Notes under the pieces: generated by a model
Database searches by the model: none
The model's input: the letters and a program-made list of their open reading frames with translations, nothing else
What the model was told of the DNA's origin: nothing
Program-made: the position numbers and the translations under genes
DNA from: Chryseobacterium sp. H1D6B
Lineage (GTDB): Bacteria; Bacteroidota; Bacteroidia; Flavobacteriales; Weeksellaceae
NCBI RefSeq assembly: GCF_029892445.1
Contig: NZ_JARXVJ010000001.1
Location: 372,001-436,000 of the forward strand
Length of the DNA stretch: 64,000 nucleotides
Direction of reading: 5' to 3'
In this document: positions 52,849 to 61,611 of the stretch, in pieces
Layout: every line of letters starts with the position of its first letter
How positions within the stretch are numbered: position 1 is the first letter of the stretch

Positions 52849-54567
52849 TTATCTACTTTTTTGTTTAGCAAATTCCTCAATTGTAAATTCAGCATTCCTT
52901 AAATAAGTAATGTTTAATTTTTTCGCGTCTTCTTTAAAAGCATTTAATCTATTATTAAATTTAGCTTTATGAGTAGTATCCAAAGCTTTATTGGTATTAC
53001 TAGAGATTTCGATTTCTGCATAATCAATTGAAAGCATTTCCTTTTTTATTCTATTAATATATTTTTGTTTGTTCTTAACTTTATCAAGTGCTTTTTGTAA
53101 AATACTTTTATAAGTAGTAATGTTCCTTTCATTTAAATAGCCATCTTTATATACAGCAGGATTAGCATATACATCTAAAGGAGTATTGTATTTTTCAGCA
53201 TTAAGTTCTAAATTTTGAATATAATCCTTCATATCTTTCCATGCATCACCATAATAATTCAACAAGAATTCATCCATTAATAAATTAGAATCGGCATTAG
53301 GATTCCATAAAAGTTCAGAACCAATATAAGATTTAAGTTCAGAAAATTCACCCTGTTGAGGGCCGATTCCTTCTAAAAATACTTTTTTAACTCCGATATT
53401 TTGAAAGTATAGAATGTTCTCCTGAAATGTCTTCAAATTAGGAAATGGAAAAAGAGAATGAAAATAATTCACATTATAATCCCACACAAAAATATTATTA
53501 GTTAATCCCTGCCAGTCTTTTAAAGCTTTTACAAACTTATAAGCTTCTTTATTTTTATCTGAATTAATGGCATATCTTCTATCAATGTTTGTAAAACAAA
53601 ACATAATTTCCACATTTTTTTCTGGTTTTTCCAGTTTTGAAGGAAGTAATGATTGATTATAAGCCAACGTACTTATTATTTTGTCAGGAAAGGCTCTTGC
53701 TACTTTATTTACAAAAGGGATAAGAGTTTCACTGAAACCATTTCCTTTTTTATATTTACTTTCACATAAATTACAATGGCAATAATTAGGGGAATCCAAA
53801 TGACTTACTGACCATACTTCGTTAGGAGTCGCTGCTATTTCACGCTTCAGAACCAGCAGCAATTCAGCTAAAGCTCCGTCACTGCTAAAACAGATCTGGG
53901 ACGGATTTCTTTTTCCATCTATCAATGCAAAATATTCTGGATGAGTGGCAAAATACTTTTCAGCAGGCAGTAACCATGCTAAGGAATGAGCCGGATATAA
54001 TCTTCCCTCAAAAAAATAATTTTCCTTATGAAAATCTGCGTAAGCCTTATTAGAGTTTTCCAGAGAATAATATGACCTGAAACTAAACGGCGGTGAATAT
54101 GTATAATTGATTGAAGGAATTGATATACTCGTTTTTTTAGGAGTTACAATTTCGTCCAGAGCAAAAAACTTACAGTTCAAATAATTTTCAAAAAACGAAT
54201 AGACCCCATATAATACACCTCTATTTTCTCCACCCGAAATAATGAGGTTTGAAGATTCTGTTTTTATAATCACTCCGTCATTTTGTACGAACTGCAAATT
54301 TTTAAAACGGTCTTTCTTTCCTATCAATACCGCGAAAGTTTCCTTATCAAAAGTTTCCTTATACTGTACATTAAGTTTAACCCCAGCCACGTTCTCGAAA
54401 TATCTCTGAAATTCAGAAGCTGCAAAAATTTCGTTTTTATCAGCGTTTGAAGCGACTACTATTTTATATTTTGACTGCCCGTTATCGGACAGCATTAGAA
54501 CTTGTGAATTTATTTCACAAGTAAATATAAAAAGGAAAATAAAAATTAAAAACTTAATGGTATTCAA
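52849..54567 (-). CDS. Secreted DUF4838 protein, putative glycoside hydrolase
   Basis: This 572-residue protein has a signal peptide (residues 1-22, CEINSQ) and an N-terminal domain (about 30-135) like the non-catalytic domain that precedes GH67/GH20-type barrels. The DUF4838 core follows, with HSLAWLLP, a CHCNLC cysteine cluster, SVSHLD and VWDYNVNYFHSLFPFPN. Such proteins are thought to be barrel-type glycosidases, but no activity is established to my knowledge. The start is a rare TTG at 54565-54567, 9 bases after the previous stop, as no ATG fits. It is the only exported soluble protein of the operon. Confidence 0.78.
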   Translation of the reverse strand: MNTIKFLIFIFLFIFTCEINSQVLMLSDNGQSKYKIVVASNADKNEIFAASEFQRYFENVAGVKLNVQYKETFDKETFAVLIGKKDRFKNLQFVQNDGVIIKTESSNLIISGGENRGVLYGVYSFFENYLNCKFFALDEIVTPKKTSISIPSINYTYSPPFSFRSYYSLENSNKAYADFHKENYFFEGRLYPAHSLAWLLPAEKYFATHPEYFALIDGKRNPSQICFSSDGALAELLLVLKREIAATPNEVWSVSHLDSPNYCHCNLCESKYKKGNGFSETLIPFVNKVARAFPDKIISTLAYNQSLLPSKLEKPEKNVEIMFCFTNIDRRYAINSDKNKEAYKFVKALKDWQGLTNNIFVWDYNVNYFHSLFPFPNLKTFQENILYFQNIGVKKVFLEGIGPQQGEFSELKSYIGSELLWNPNADSNLLMDEFLLNYYGDAWKDMKDYIQNLELNAEKYNTPLDVYANPAVYKDGYLNERNITTYKSILQKALDKVKNKQKYINRIKKEMLSIDYAEIEISSNTNKALDTTHKAKFNNRLNAFKEDAKKLNITYLRNAEFTIEEFAKQKSR

Positions 54568-54576
54568 ATTAATATT

Positions 54577-55134
54577 TTATTGGGTAACTCTCTCCCAGGT
54601 TTTTGTTTCAAGATTATATTTTTTAATAATTTTAGCCGGTGTTCCAGCTATTACGCAATAATCAGGAAATGTTCCTCTAACGACTGAATTCGAACCGACT
54701 ATGCACTGCTTTCCTAATATTGTTCCAGCTTGAATTGCCACTCCCATTCCTATGAAGCAATTTTCACCAATTTCGGTCTTTTTTATCTTATTACCCTGCT
54801 CCAATATAGGTACGTCTATATTTTCATATTCGTGGTCTATGTCTGTAATATAAGTATTTGCTAAAATTGTAGCCGATTTTCTAATAACTAAATTTCCTCC
54901 AGCAGTAATATGCACGTTCTGCGCAATTCCTACATTATCTTCAATAATCATGGCAGCATCTTTACCATGCACTTCAAGCCGGGCATTAGGATATATTCTC
55001 ACCTTTTTACCAAGACTGATTTTATTCATTCCCAATATGATAATTGGTCTGCCTAAATAGCCGGGGAATCCAGCTTTCTTAAAGAAAACTGAATACAGAA
55101 AATACCTGATTATCCAGAAAATTTTATAAAACAT
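54577..55134 (-). CDS. Hexapeptide-repeat acyltransferase
   Basis: This 185-residue left-handed beta-helix protein resembles maltose/galactoside O-acetyltransferases and serine acetyltransferase-like enzymes. Repeats are seen from about residue 35 to 165, including AQNVHITAGGNLVIRK, ENCFIGMGVAIQAGTILGKQ and VIAGTPAKIIKKY. The likely acceptor is a sugar of the repeat unit, to which it would add an acetyl group using acetyl-CoA. It may have a short amphipathic N terminus. It starts 3 bases from the adjacent glycosyltransferase gene. Confidence 0.87.
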   Translation of the reverse strand: MFYKIFWIIRYFLYSVFFKKAGFPGYLGRPIIILGMNKISLGKKVRIYPNARLEVHGKDAAMIIEDNVGIAQNVHITAGGNLVIRKSATILANTYITDIDHEYENIDVPILEQGNKIKKTEIGENCFIGMGVAIQAGTILGKQCIVGSNSVVRGTFPDYCVIAGTPAKIIKKYNLETKTWERVTQ

Positions 55135-55137
55135 AAT

Positions 55138-55926
55138 TTATTTTCTCAATTTTACTATAACGATACGGCGATAATATTTCATTGTTATATAGGTGAAATA
55201 GAGCATATATTGAATCTTATTAATATATTTTAAATCTAACATATCTTTAATATTCTTTATTTCTCCTTTATACATTCCTTGTAGATTACCTGATAATCCG
55301 CTTTGGCCAAACAATGGTTTATAATCACCCGCTATAGCATAATTTTTATTCAAAATTATCATTTTACCTTGTTTGCTAAAGCGTAACCATAAATTACCAT
55401 CTTCTGTATACTTCTGCTTTTCATCATAAAAGCCAGCTCTCTTGATAAGATCTTTTTTAAATAAAGATGTAATGGTAGAAGGTGCCATTTTTATCATCAG
55501 TTGATTAAAACTAACTTTAAATATATCATCCTCCAACTTATATGGAAATCCTAACTGAAGATTATTATGCAGAGTTCCAACAAAATCAGCATCATATTTT
55601 GATAAGACTTGTAGTTGATGTTTTAATTTACCTGGCAGCCAGACATCATCTGAATCTATTAAAGCCAAAAGATCATATTTAGATTCAAAAATTGCTAAAT
55701 TTCTTGCCGCTGAAACACCTTTATTTTCCTGATGAATTAATTTTATATCAAAATTACTGTTTTCCTGAATGAATTTTTTAACCAAATTGTAAGATTTATC
55801 TACGGAGCCATCATCTACAATAACTACTTCTAATTCTTCCGAAGGTAACTGGTTTACTACAGAATTTAAACATTTTATTATTGTATTTTCTGCATTGAAC
55901 ATTGGTATTATAACTGAAATTCTCAT
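55138..55926 (-). CDS. Family 2 glycosyltransferase
   Basis: This 262-residue GT-A enzyme has the GT2 start MRISVIIPMFNAENTI, the nucleotide-binding VVIVDDGSVDKS at about residue 35 and the metal-binding ALIDSDDVWLPGK at about 95. An acceptor-loop acidic segment is in YTEDGNLWLRFS at about 178. It should add one sugar to the lipid-linked repeat unit on the cytoplasmic face. Its stop overlaps nothing, while its start overlaps the EpsG-like gene stop by 4 bases. Confidence 0.9.
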   Translation of the reverse strand: MRISVIIPMFNAENTIIKCLNSVVNQLPSEELEVVIVDDGSVDKSYNLVKKFIQENSNFDIKLIHQENKGVSAARNLAIFESKYDLLALIDSDDVWLPGKLKHQLQVLSKYDADFVGTLHNNLQLGFPYKLEDDIFKVSFNQLMIKMAPSTITSLFKKDLIKRAGFYDEKQKYTEDGNLWLRFSKQGKMIILNKNYAIAGDYKPLFGQSGLSGNLQGMYKGEIKNIKDMLDLKYINKIQYMLYFTYITMKYYRRIVIVKLRK

Positions 55927-56987
55927 AATCTGTCAGAATTTTTCTCTTCCCAGAAAAAGTGGTAGGGTAAAAATGGGGTTAATTCGTCTTGGACAATTGT
56001 AGTAATATTTTTATAAAATAATAAAATTGAAAAAATACTCATAATAAATAAATTCACTGTATACCTCCAGTGCAGACCGAGCTGTGCTCTCGTATTGTTC
56101 TTTAAAAATATAATCATACAGTACATAAATGCGCCTTGAAACCGTAATCCCGCATAGCTAAATTTAGCAAATACAAAACCCAAAATTTCACAAATAAAGA
56201 TTGTATGAATAAGCTTCGAATATTGAGTATTCCGATGAAACCACAAAAAATTGATATACATGAAAAATACCATCAAAAGGGGTGCCAGTCCTGAAACAAA
56301 ACTTGGTGCATACACTTGGCTGTAAGCATCTTTTTTATCAGAAATACGTTCCATAAAAAATGAAAAAATATTTGGTGACACCACGATAAAGAGGCCTAAT
56401 ATAAGACCGCAAATAATGATGTATTTTCTTTTAATTAATACACTTAAGAATAAAAGGATTATCAATAAAGAAGAATATTGAATAGTAAAAGCGATTACTC
56501 CCCAAATGGCAAACTGCCTATATTTTTTTTGATACAACGCATCTACCGCCAATGTAGCTATACAGAAACTTAATCCGTATCGTATCCCATTCATTGTAAA
56601 ATCATAAAAAAACAATGGAAATACCAGCAAAGCTAATAACATCATTTCATTTTTAGAACGGGAGTAAGCTTTACATAGAATAAATACAGAAATTAACGCA
56701 ATAGATGCAACGGCAACCCTGGGGGACATTCCTAAAAAAGCAAGGGTTTTCCCAAGCACTTCAAATCCCGGCTCATACTTCATCAGACTTTCCCCATAAA
56801 GTTTATAATCTTCTAATAAACCTAAATAAAAAAAAGTATCTGTTCCTACATTCCCTCTTAGTACAACTAATAAGATAGCAGGAATAAGCAGAATAAAAAG
56901 CGTTCCAAAGTTTATTTTTATCTTACTGAAATAAATGTTCAGAGATATAAAGGTGATATAGATATATGGAAATAAATAAAATAACAT
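55923..56987 (-). CDS. EpsG-family polysaccharide polymerase (Wzy-like)
   Basis: This 354-residue protein has about ten membrane helices. It contains the EpsG-type motif RGNVGTDTFFYLGLLEDY at about residue 45, with GTDT and a following Tyr, and KYEPGFEVLGK at about 70. This is the probable polymerase that joins repeat units in the periplasm. Only one such gene is present, which suits a single polymer. Neighbour overlaps of 4 bases and 1 base put it in the operon core. Confidence 0.85.
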   Translation of the reverse strand: MLFYLFPYIYITFISLNIYFSKIKINFGTLFILLIPAILLVVLRGNVGTDTFFYLGLLEDYKLYGESLMKYEPGFEVLGKTLAFLGMSPRVAVASIALISVFILCKAYSRSKNEMMLLALLVFPLFFYDFTMNGIRYGLSFCIATLAVDALYQKKYRQFAIWGVIAFTIQYSSLLIILLFLSVLIKRKYIIICGLILGLFIVVSPNIFSFFMERISDKKDAYSQVYAPSFVSGLAPLLMVFFMYINFLWFHRNTQYSKLIHTIFICEILGFVFAKFSYAGLRFQGAFMYCMIIFLKNNTRAQLGLHWRYTVNLFIMSIFSILLFYKNITTIVQDELTPFLPYHFFWEEKNSDRL

Positions 56988-58147
56988 TATGAATTTTTTG
57001 ATAGATTATCAAAATTAGCTATAGCATCAGAAATAGTATTAACTTTTGTAAAAGTAAAACTTTTCTTTTTTGATAATTTATTCTTTATGACTAATTCTAA
57101 CTTATTTTTTACAATTACAAAATATTCTTTAGCCATTTTAGCATTAAAAAGAATGATATTTTGTTCACTTGCTTTTCTTAATAGATTATTTTCGCGCTTA
57201 ATAATTTTTGGAATTGATTTTCTATTATTAATTGTAGAATGAGCAATCAGTCTATATTTATTAAACTTTTTTATTAAGGATGATTCCCCCATATCCTCTA
57301 GGGCTTTCATCGCAGATTCCGCCCAAATGGTATTAACGCTGTAAAAGTAAGGAATATGGATGCTCCATTTATAATCACTAATATTATTTAATAATGGAGA
57401 TTGTGACATTTCTCCAGCATGCTCTCCTCTAATATTACTTGCAGATGCACTCTTTGCACATACTCCGGCTATAGATAATGGCGTTCCTACAACATAGTGC
57501 TTTTCTATAATGCATGATAATGATATTGAAGAGTAAATATCTGGACTTAAACCACCGAAAAAATGACCTGTTTTCTGTTTAACTTCTATTAATTTTTCTC
57601 TTTTAACAATCCCATGATAAGTTCTTGGAAAAGGATAAAGCAAATAATGCTGTAACCCGTTATCTAATAGTAAAGACAAGTATTTTTTGGGATTAAACTC
57701 TTCTATCTTATCAGAGTCAGATTCTAATGTAATTATTTCGTATCCTTCTGGATATCCTTCCAGAGCTCTCGGCCAATAGTATGAGATATTATTGTTTGAG
57801 GAAATGCTGTCAATATTATTATTATCAGCATATACAGTATAATCTATTGTTGTCTTTAAGATCGTATCATCATCACCAATTAATGTTACATACTTACCGC
57901 TTGCTAGCCCCATGCATCTGTTAAAATTTTCAATAAATGAAATTTTCTCATCGGTATGAATATATTTAATGGCATCAGAATTGAGTTGGTTTACGAAATC
58001 TTTTATCTGTTCACCTTTACTATTATCCGAAATACAGATTTCAATAATATCACTATTAAAATTGAGAATAGATTTAATAGATTCAATACAATAAAACTCT
58101 CTATCTTTTGTTGCTATAAGTATACTTAATAAGGGTTCCGTCTTCAT
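56987..58147 (-). CDS. Family 2 glycosyltransferase, long form
   Basis: This 386-residue protein has a GT2 domain over about residues 1-230, with LLSILIATKDREFYCIES, ICISDNSKGE and the DxD-like VTLIGDDDTIL. About 150 residues follow that look helical and charged. The C-terminal extension is not recognised. It probably adds one sugar to the repeat unit, and the donor is unknown. It lies 4 bases from the flippase gene. Confidence 0.85.
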   Translation of the reverse strand: MKTEPLLSILIATKDREFYCIESIKSILNFNSDIIEICISDNSKGEQIKDFVNQLNSDAIKYIHTDEKISFIENFNRCMGLASGKYVTLIGDDDTILKTTIDYTVYADNNNIDSISSNNNISYYWPRALEGYPEGYEIITLESDSDKIEEFNPKKYLSLLLDNGLQHYLLYPFPRTYHGIVKREKLIEVKQKTGHFFGGLSPDIYSSISLSCIIEKHYVVGTPLSIAGVCAKSASASNIRGEHAGEMSQSPLLNNISDYKWSIHIPYFYSVNTIWAESAMKALEDMGESSLIKKFNKYRLIAHSTINNRKSIPKIIKRENNLLRKASEQNIILFNAKMAKEYFVIVKNKLELVIKNKLSKKKSFTFTKVNTISDAIANFDNLSKNS

Positions 58148-58151
58148 AATT

Positions 58152-59657
58152 TTATTTTGGAAAGTTGTACAAATGTTTAAATTCTTTAAAAGATCTCTTA
58201 TTAATAATATTATTAAATAAGATGTTTATCAGGACTGATAAAATTCCAGTACATACTAAATATAAAATGATATTTCCACCATTTATTTTATGCAGTAAAT
58301 AGAATAGAAAAGACACTCCGAAACTTATAAAAAGAGGTATAATAAGCGTTCTTATAAAATAATGAGAGAATTTTATATCTATAAAATTTTTAAATACAAT
58401 AAAAAGTAAAAAAACAAGCGACCCAAAGTTTATTAAGATCCAAGGAAAAGGAACTGCCTTTAGCCCGTAGTATTTTGCACAGAAATACAATAATGGGATA
58501 CCTAAAAGAACCTGTATCACTCCCTGGTAAATAGTATACTTTGTTTTTTCTTTTGATAAAAGTAGATAGAACAATGGCAGCTGTAAAGCCAAGAATAATG
58601 AACCTGATATCAATAATCTGATGACGCTGGCTAATGTTGAAAACATATTACTCTCAATACTTTTGCCAGCCCATAATTTTAGAATTTCAACCGGAAAAAA
58701 AATAAGCAGAAATGAAACTGGAAAAATAATAATGCTTAATAAATATGTTATTTTATCAAAAGTAATATTAAGATCTTTCTGATTAGAAAGAGAAAACTTA
58801 GAAAATAAAGGAAAAGCAAACATTGTGAGTGGTGTTCCCAAAATCACAGGGACTTGTGAAAGAATTGAAGCAAGGTTATAATACCCAAATGTTTTTAAAG
58901 GAAAAATACTGCTTGTGATAATCTTATCAGCTTGTATATTTATTGCTGATATTATAGCAATGAAAGTCATACCTCCTACATACTTCAATATGTTTTTCGG
59001 AATCTTTTTAAAATATTTGTGAAGGTTTGAATCTTGACTTTTCAAAATACTAAGTGATTGTATCCTCAAAATAATTATATAAATAAGGTTACATATAATC
59101 TGCCAGATAAAATATACTTCCAGCGTCGGTTTATAAAAAATCAAAACAAGTATGACAATACCTGCTCGAAAAACATTCCAGATTATCTGATAAAAATTAG
59201 ACTTCACCTGTTCTCCTAATCCGAACAGCGCCCCATAATATAGAGATGATAAGAGCTGAAGCGTAGCCCCGATACCAATTAAGGAAATATAATAAGAGAG
59301 TGTCTGAATTTCAATCGTATTGGAATTCAGCCATTTTTCAGCAATTAAACCAGATCCAAGTGCTATAATAGACATTATCACAACACAGATAAGCAGGTAA
59401 AGATTCTCAATATTTCTAAAGATACTATACTTATATGATGGAGAATTATCCTGTGAGAATTCTTTTATAATAGCTGAAGACATACCGGAATCTGCAAAAC
59501 TTATGATTCCTAATAGTAAAGTATAAAATCCAATTATTGCATAATTCTCGATCCCTAAAATTTTAATATAAAAAGGAACGAAAATAAAAACAGATACTAA
59601 AGCCCAAAGGCGGCTTCCGTAGTTTGATATAAGTTTAGCAATATTTGAATTTTTCAT
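58152..59657 (-). CDS. Oligosaccharide flippase (Wzx-like)
   Basis: This 501-residue protein has about 14 membrane helices and the MOP-superfamily polysaccharide-exporter layout. The N-terminal motif KLISNYGSRLWALVSVFIFVP-type helix, a central positively charged FKKIPKNILKYVGG segment and the repeated six-helix pattern are visible. Such proteins move lipid-linked repeat units across the inner membrane. Together with the EpsG-type polymerase it marks a Wzx/Wzy-dependent pathway. Charged residues within helices are consistent with substrate binding. Confidence 0.88.
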   Translation of the reverse strand: MKNSNIAKLISNYGSRLWALVSVFIFVPFYIKILGIENYAIIGFYTLLLGIISFADSGMSSAIIKEFSQDNSPSYKYSIFRNIENLYLLICVVIMSIIALGSGLIAEKWLNSNTIEIQTLSYYISLIGIGATLQLLSSLYYGALFGLGEQVKSNFYQIIWNVFRAGIVILVLIFYKPTLEVYFIWQIICNLIYIIILRIQSLSILKSQDSNLHKYFKKIPKNILKYVGGMTFIAIISAINIQADKIITSSIFPLKTFGYYNLASILSQVPVILGTPLTMFAFPLFSKFSLSNQKDLNITFDKITYLLSIIIFPVSFLLIFFPVEILKLWAGKSIESNMFSTLASVIRLLISGSLFLALQLPLFYLLLSKEKTKYTIYQGVIQVLLGIPLLYFCAKYYGLKAVPFPWILINFGSLVFLLFIVFKNFIDIKFSHYFIRTLIIPLFISFGVSFLFYLLHKINGGNIILYLVCTGILSVLINILFNNIINKRSFKEFKHLYNFPK

Positions 59658-59659
59658 TC

Positions 59660-60538
59660 CTATACATTTACATTATAATGTTTATATAAATCGGAATGGT
59701 TTTTCATAAATTCCTTTTGCTCTTCAAGCATTTCTTTATAGCTTGGAACTTGGTAAGTTAATTGTTTGTTCGTATTTATAAATGATTTATCGCAGATGTA
59801 ATCTCTGTCATCATTAATAGTTTTATTTTTTGCGTATACTTCGTTAAACAACGTTAGTAATGAATATTTTGAAACAGCCTCATTATTTGTTAAATGAACC
59901 AGCTCATTAAGATTATCATTACTAACCAGCCAAGTTAAAAATTTAGCTAATTCTAAAGTAGTAATTCCAGACCAAAAATTACTTTTGTATCCACTAATAT
60001 TTGATTCTTCAGACTTCATGAACCAGTCAAACAAACCTTCTCCGTTCTGTTTTATTTCCGGCCCGATGATGGAAGTTCTAATCGTGAGATTTTTACTGTC
60101 AACAATTTCACCTAAAGCTTTAGACATTCCGTAAATATCTGAAGCATCTTTGGGTGAGTTCTCTGTATATCCTCCTTTTTTACCAGAGAAAACGCAGTCT
60201 GTAGAAATATGGACAAGTTTAAAGGAATTTTCAGAGGCTAATCTTGCTAAAAAATGAGGAAAATAGGAATTAGCAAAAATGGTCTTATCTGGAAATTCTT
60301 TTGATCCCTTAATCAACATTCCGATACAATTGATTACCATATAAGGTTTTACATCTACCAAATATTTTTCTACTTCATTGGTATCGAAAATATTTAATTT
60401 TTGGCTTACATCAGAAAAATTATTATTGTTAGTTGTTCCTAAAACTCTATACTTCTGGCTGTCGAGCTTTTCTTTTAGATAGGTATAAACAACATGTCCA
60501 GCCATACCAGAAGCCCCTAATACAATGATATTTTTCAT
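59660..60538 (-). CDS. RmlD-like SDR sugar reductase
   Basis: This 292-residue extended SDR of the RmlD subfamily shows GASGMAGHVVY at residues 7-17, HISTDCVFSGKKGGYTE at about 112 and the active-site YGMSKALGE at about 137. Proteins of this type often follow CapE/FnlA-type dehydratases and reduce the 4-keto intermediate. It lacks the C-terminal cupin of CapF/FnlB, so it cannot be that enzyme in full. Partner CapE-like is directly upstream, 11 bases away. Confidence 0.82.
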   Translation of the reverse strand: MKNIIVLGASGMAGHVVYTYLKEKLDSQKYRVLGTTNNNNFSDVSQKLNIFDTNEVEKYLVDVKPYMVINCIGMLIKGSKEFPDKTIFANSYFPHFLARLASENSFKLVHISTDCVFSGKKGGYTENSPKDASDIYGMSKALGEIVDSKNLTIRTSIIGPEIKQNGEGLFDWFMKSEESNISGYKSNFWSGITTLELAKFLTWLVSNDNLNELVHLTNNEAVSKYSLLTLFNEVYAKNKTINDDRDYICDKSFINTNKQLTYQVPSYKEMLEEQKEFMKNHSDLYKHYNVNV

Positions 60539-60549
60539 AATTATAATTA

Positions 60550-61578
60550 TTACTTAGAATGATAACTTTTCAGCTCATCCTTAACTTCATCCAGCGTTAA
60601 TAATAGTTCTTTAAGTTCTTCAACATTTAACTGATATGTATTGTCTGAATTATATTCATCTGTCAATAATTTAGGCCCATCAGTCTGTACATATTTTGTA
60701 TAATTCAAATCTCTAAAATCAGCAGGTATTCTATAAAAATCTCCCATATCTTCTGCTTTTGCCATCTCTTCTTTAGCACAAAGAGTTTCATACATTTTCT
60801 CAGCATGTCTTTCTCCGATAATTTGAATTTCATTATCAGCTGAAAAGAGTTCTTTCAATGCTATTGCTAAAGTTTCTATAGTTGCTGCGGGAGACTTTTG
60901 AACGAAAATATCACCTGGATTTCCATTTTGAAAAGCAAACATTACAAGATCTACAGAGTCATTAAGAGACATCATAAACCTTGTCATTTTTGGATTTGTA
61001 ATAGTAAGCGGTGCACCTTCTTTTATCTGCTTTATGAATAATGGAATTATCGAACCTCTTGAGCACATTACATTTCCATATCGGGTTGAAGTATAAACAG
61101 CATTTGCAGTCTGTACTCTAGGATCTCTGGCTTTAGAGACAGCTAATTTTTCCATTATTGCTTTAGACATTCCCATTGTATTAATAGGATAAACAGCCTT
61201 ATCAGTGCTTAAAACAACTACTCTTTCAACATTGTTTCTAGCAGCAGCTTCTAATACATTCTCAGCACCCAAAATATTTGTTTGTACTGCCTGCATTGGA
61301 TAAAACTCACAAGACGGCACCTGCTTTAACGCAGCGGCATGAAAAACAAAGTTTACGCCATTCATTGCACTATTAATGCTTGCAAAATCTCGAATATCTC
61401 CAACAACAAAATTTAATTTATCATTTTTATATTCAATACGCATATCTTCCTGTTTCTTTTCATCACGCGAAAAGATTCTTATTTCTTTAAGACCAGAATT
61501 AAGAAAACCTCTAAGCATTGCATTACCAAAAGATCCTGTGCCTCCTGTAATTAATAATATTTTGTCTTGTAGCATCAT
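60550..61578 (-). CDS. CapE/FnlA-like UDP-GlcNAc 4,6-dehydratase 5-epimerase
   Basis: This 342-residue enzyme starts with LLITGGTGSFGNAML (residues 8-22). It has FHAAALKQVPSCEFYP at about 80 and the family catalytic segment STDKAVYPINTMGMSKA at about 125-142. In this family a Met-x-x-x-Lys form replaces the Tyr-x-x-x-Lys of other SDRs, which fits the MGMSK seen here. The reaction removes water from UDP-GlcNAc and inverts C5. It is the entry to UDP-L-FucNAc, L-pneumosamine or related sugars, depending on what follows. No non-hydrolysing 2-epimerase is in the visible operon. Two adjacent ATG codons could be the start. Confidence 0.88.
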   Translation of the reverse strand: MMLQDKILLITGGTGSFGNAMLRGFLNSGLKEIRIFSRDEKKQEDMRIEYKNDKLNFVVGDIRDFASINSAMNGVNFVFHAAALKQVPSCEFYPMQAVQTNILGAENVLEAAARNNVERVVVLSTDKAVYPINTMGMSKAIMEKLAVSKARDPRVQTANAVYTSTRYGNVMCSRGSIIPLFIKQIKEGAPLTITNPKMTRFMMSLNDSVDLVMFAFQNGNPGDIFVQKSPAATIETLAIALKELFSADNEIQIIGERHAEKMYETLCAKEEMAKAEDMGDFYRIPADFRDLNYTKYVQTDGPKLLTDEYNSDNTYQLNVEELKELLLTLDEVKDELKSYHSK

Positions 61579-61611
61579 TAGAAATATTTTTTTCTCGAAA
61601 TTTATTTTTAG

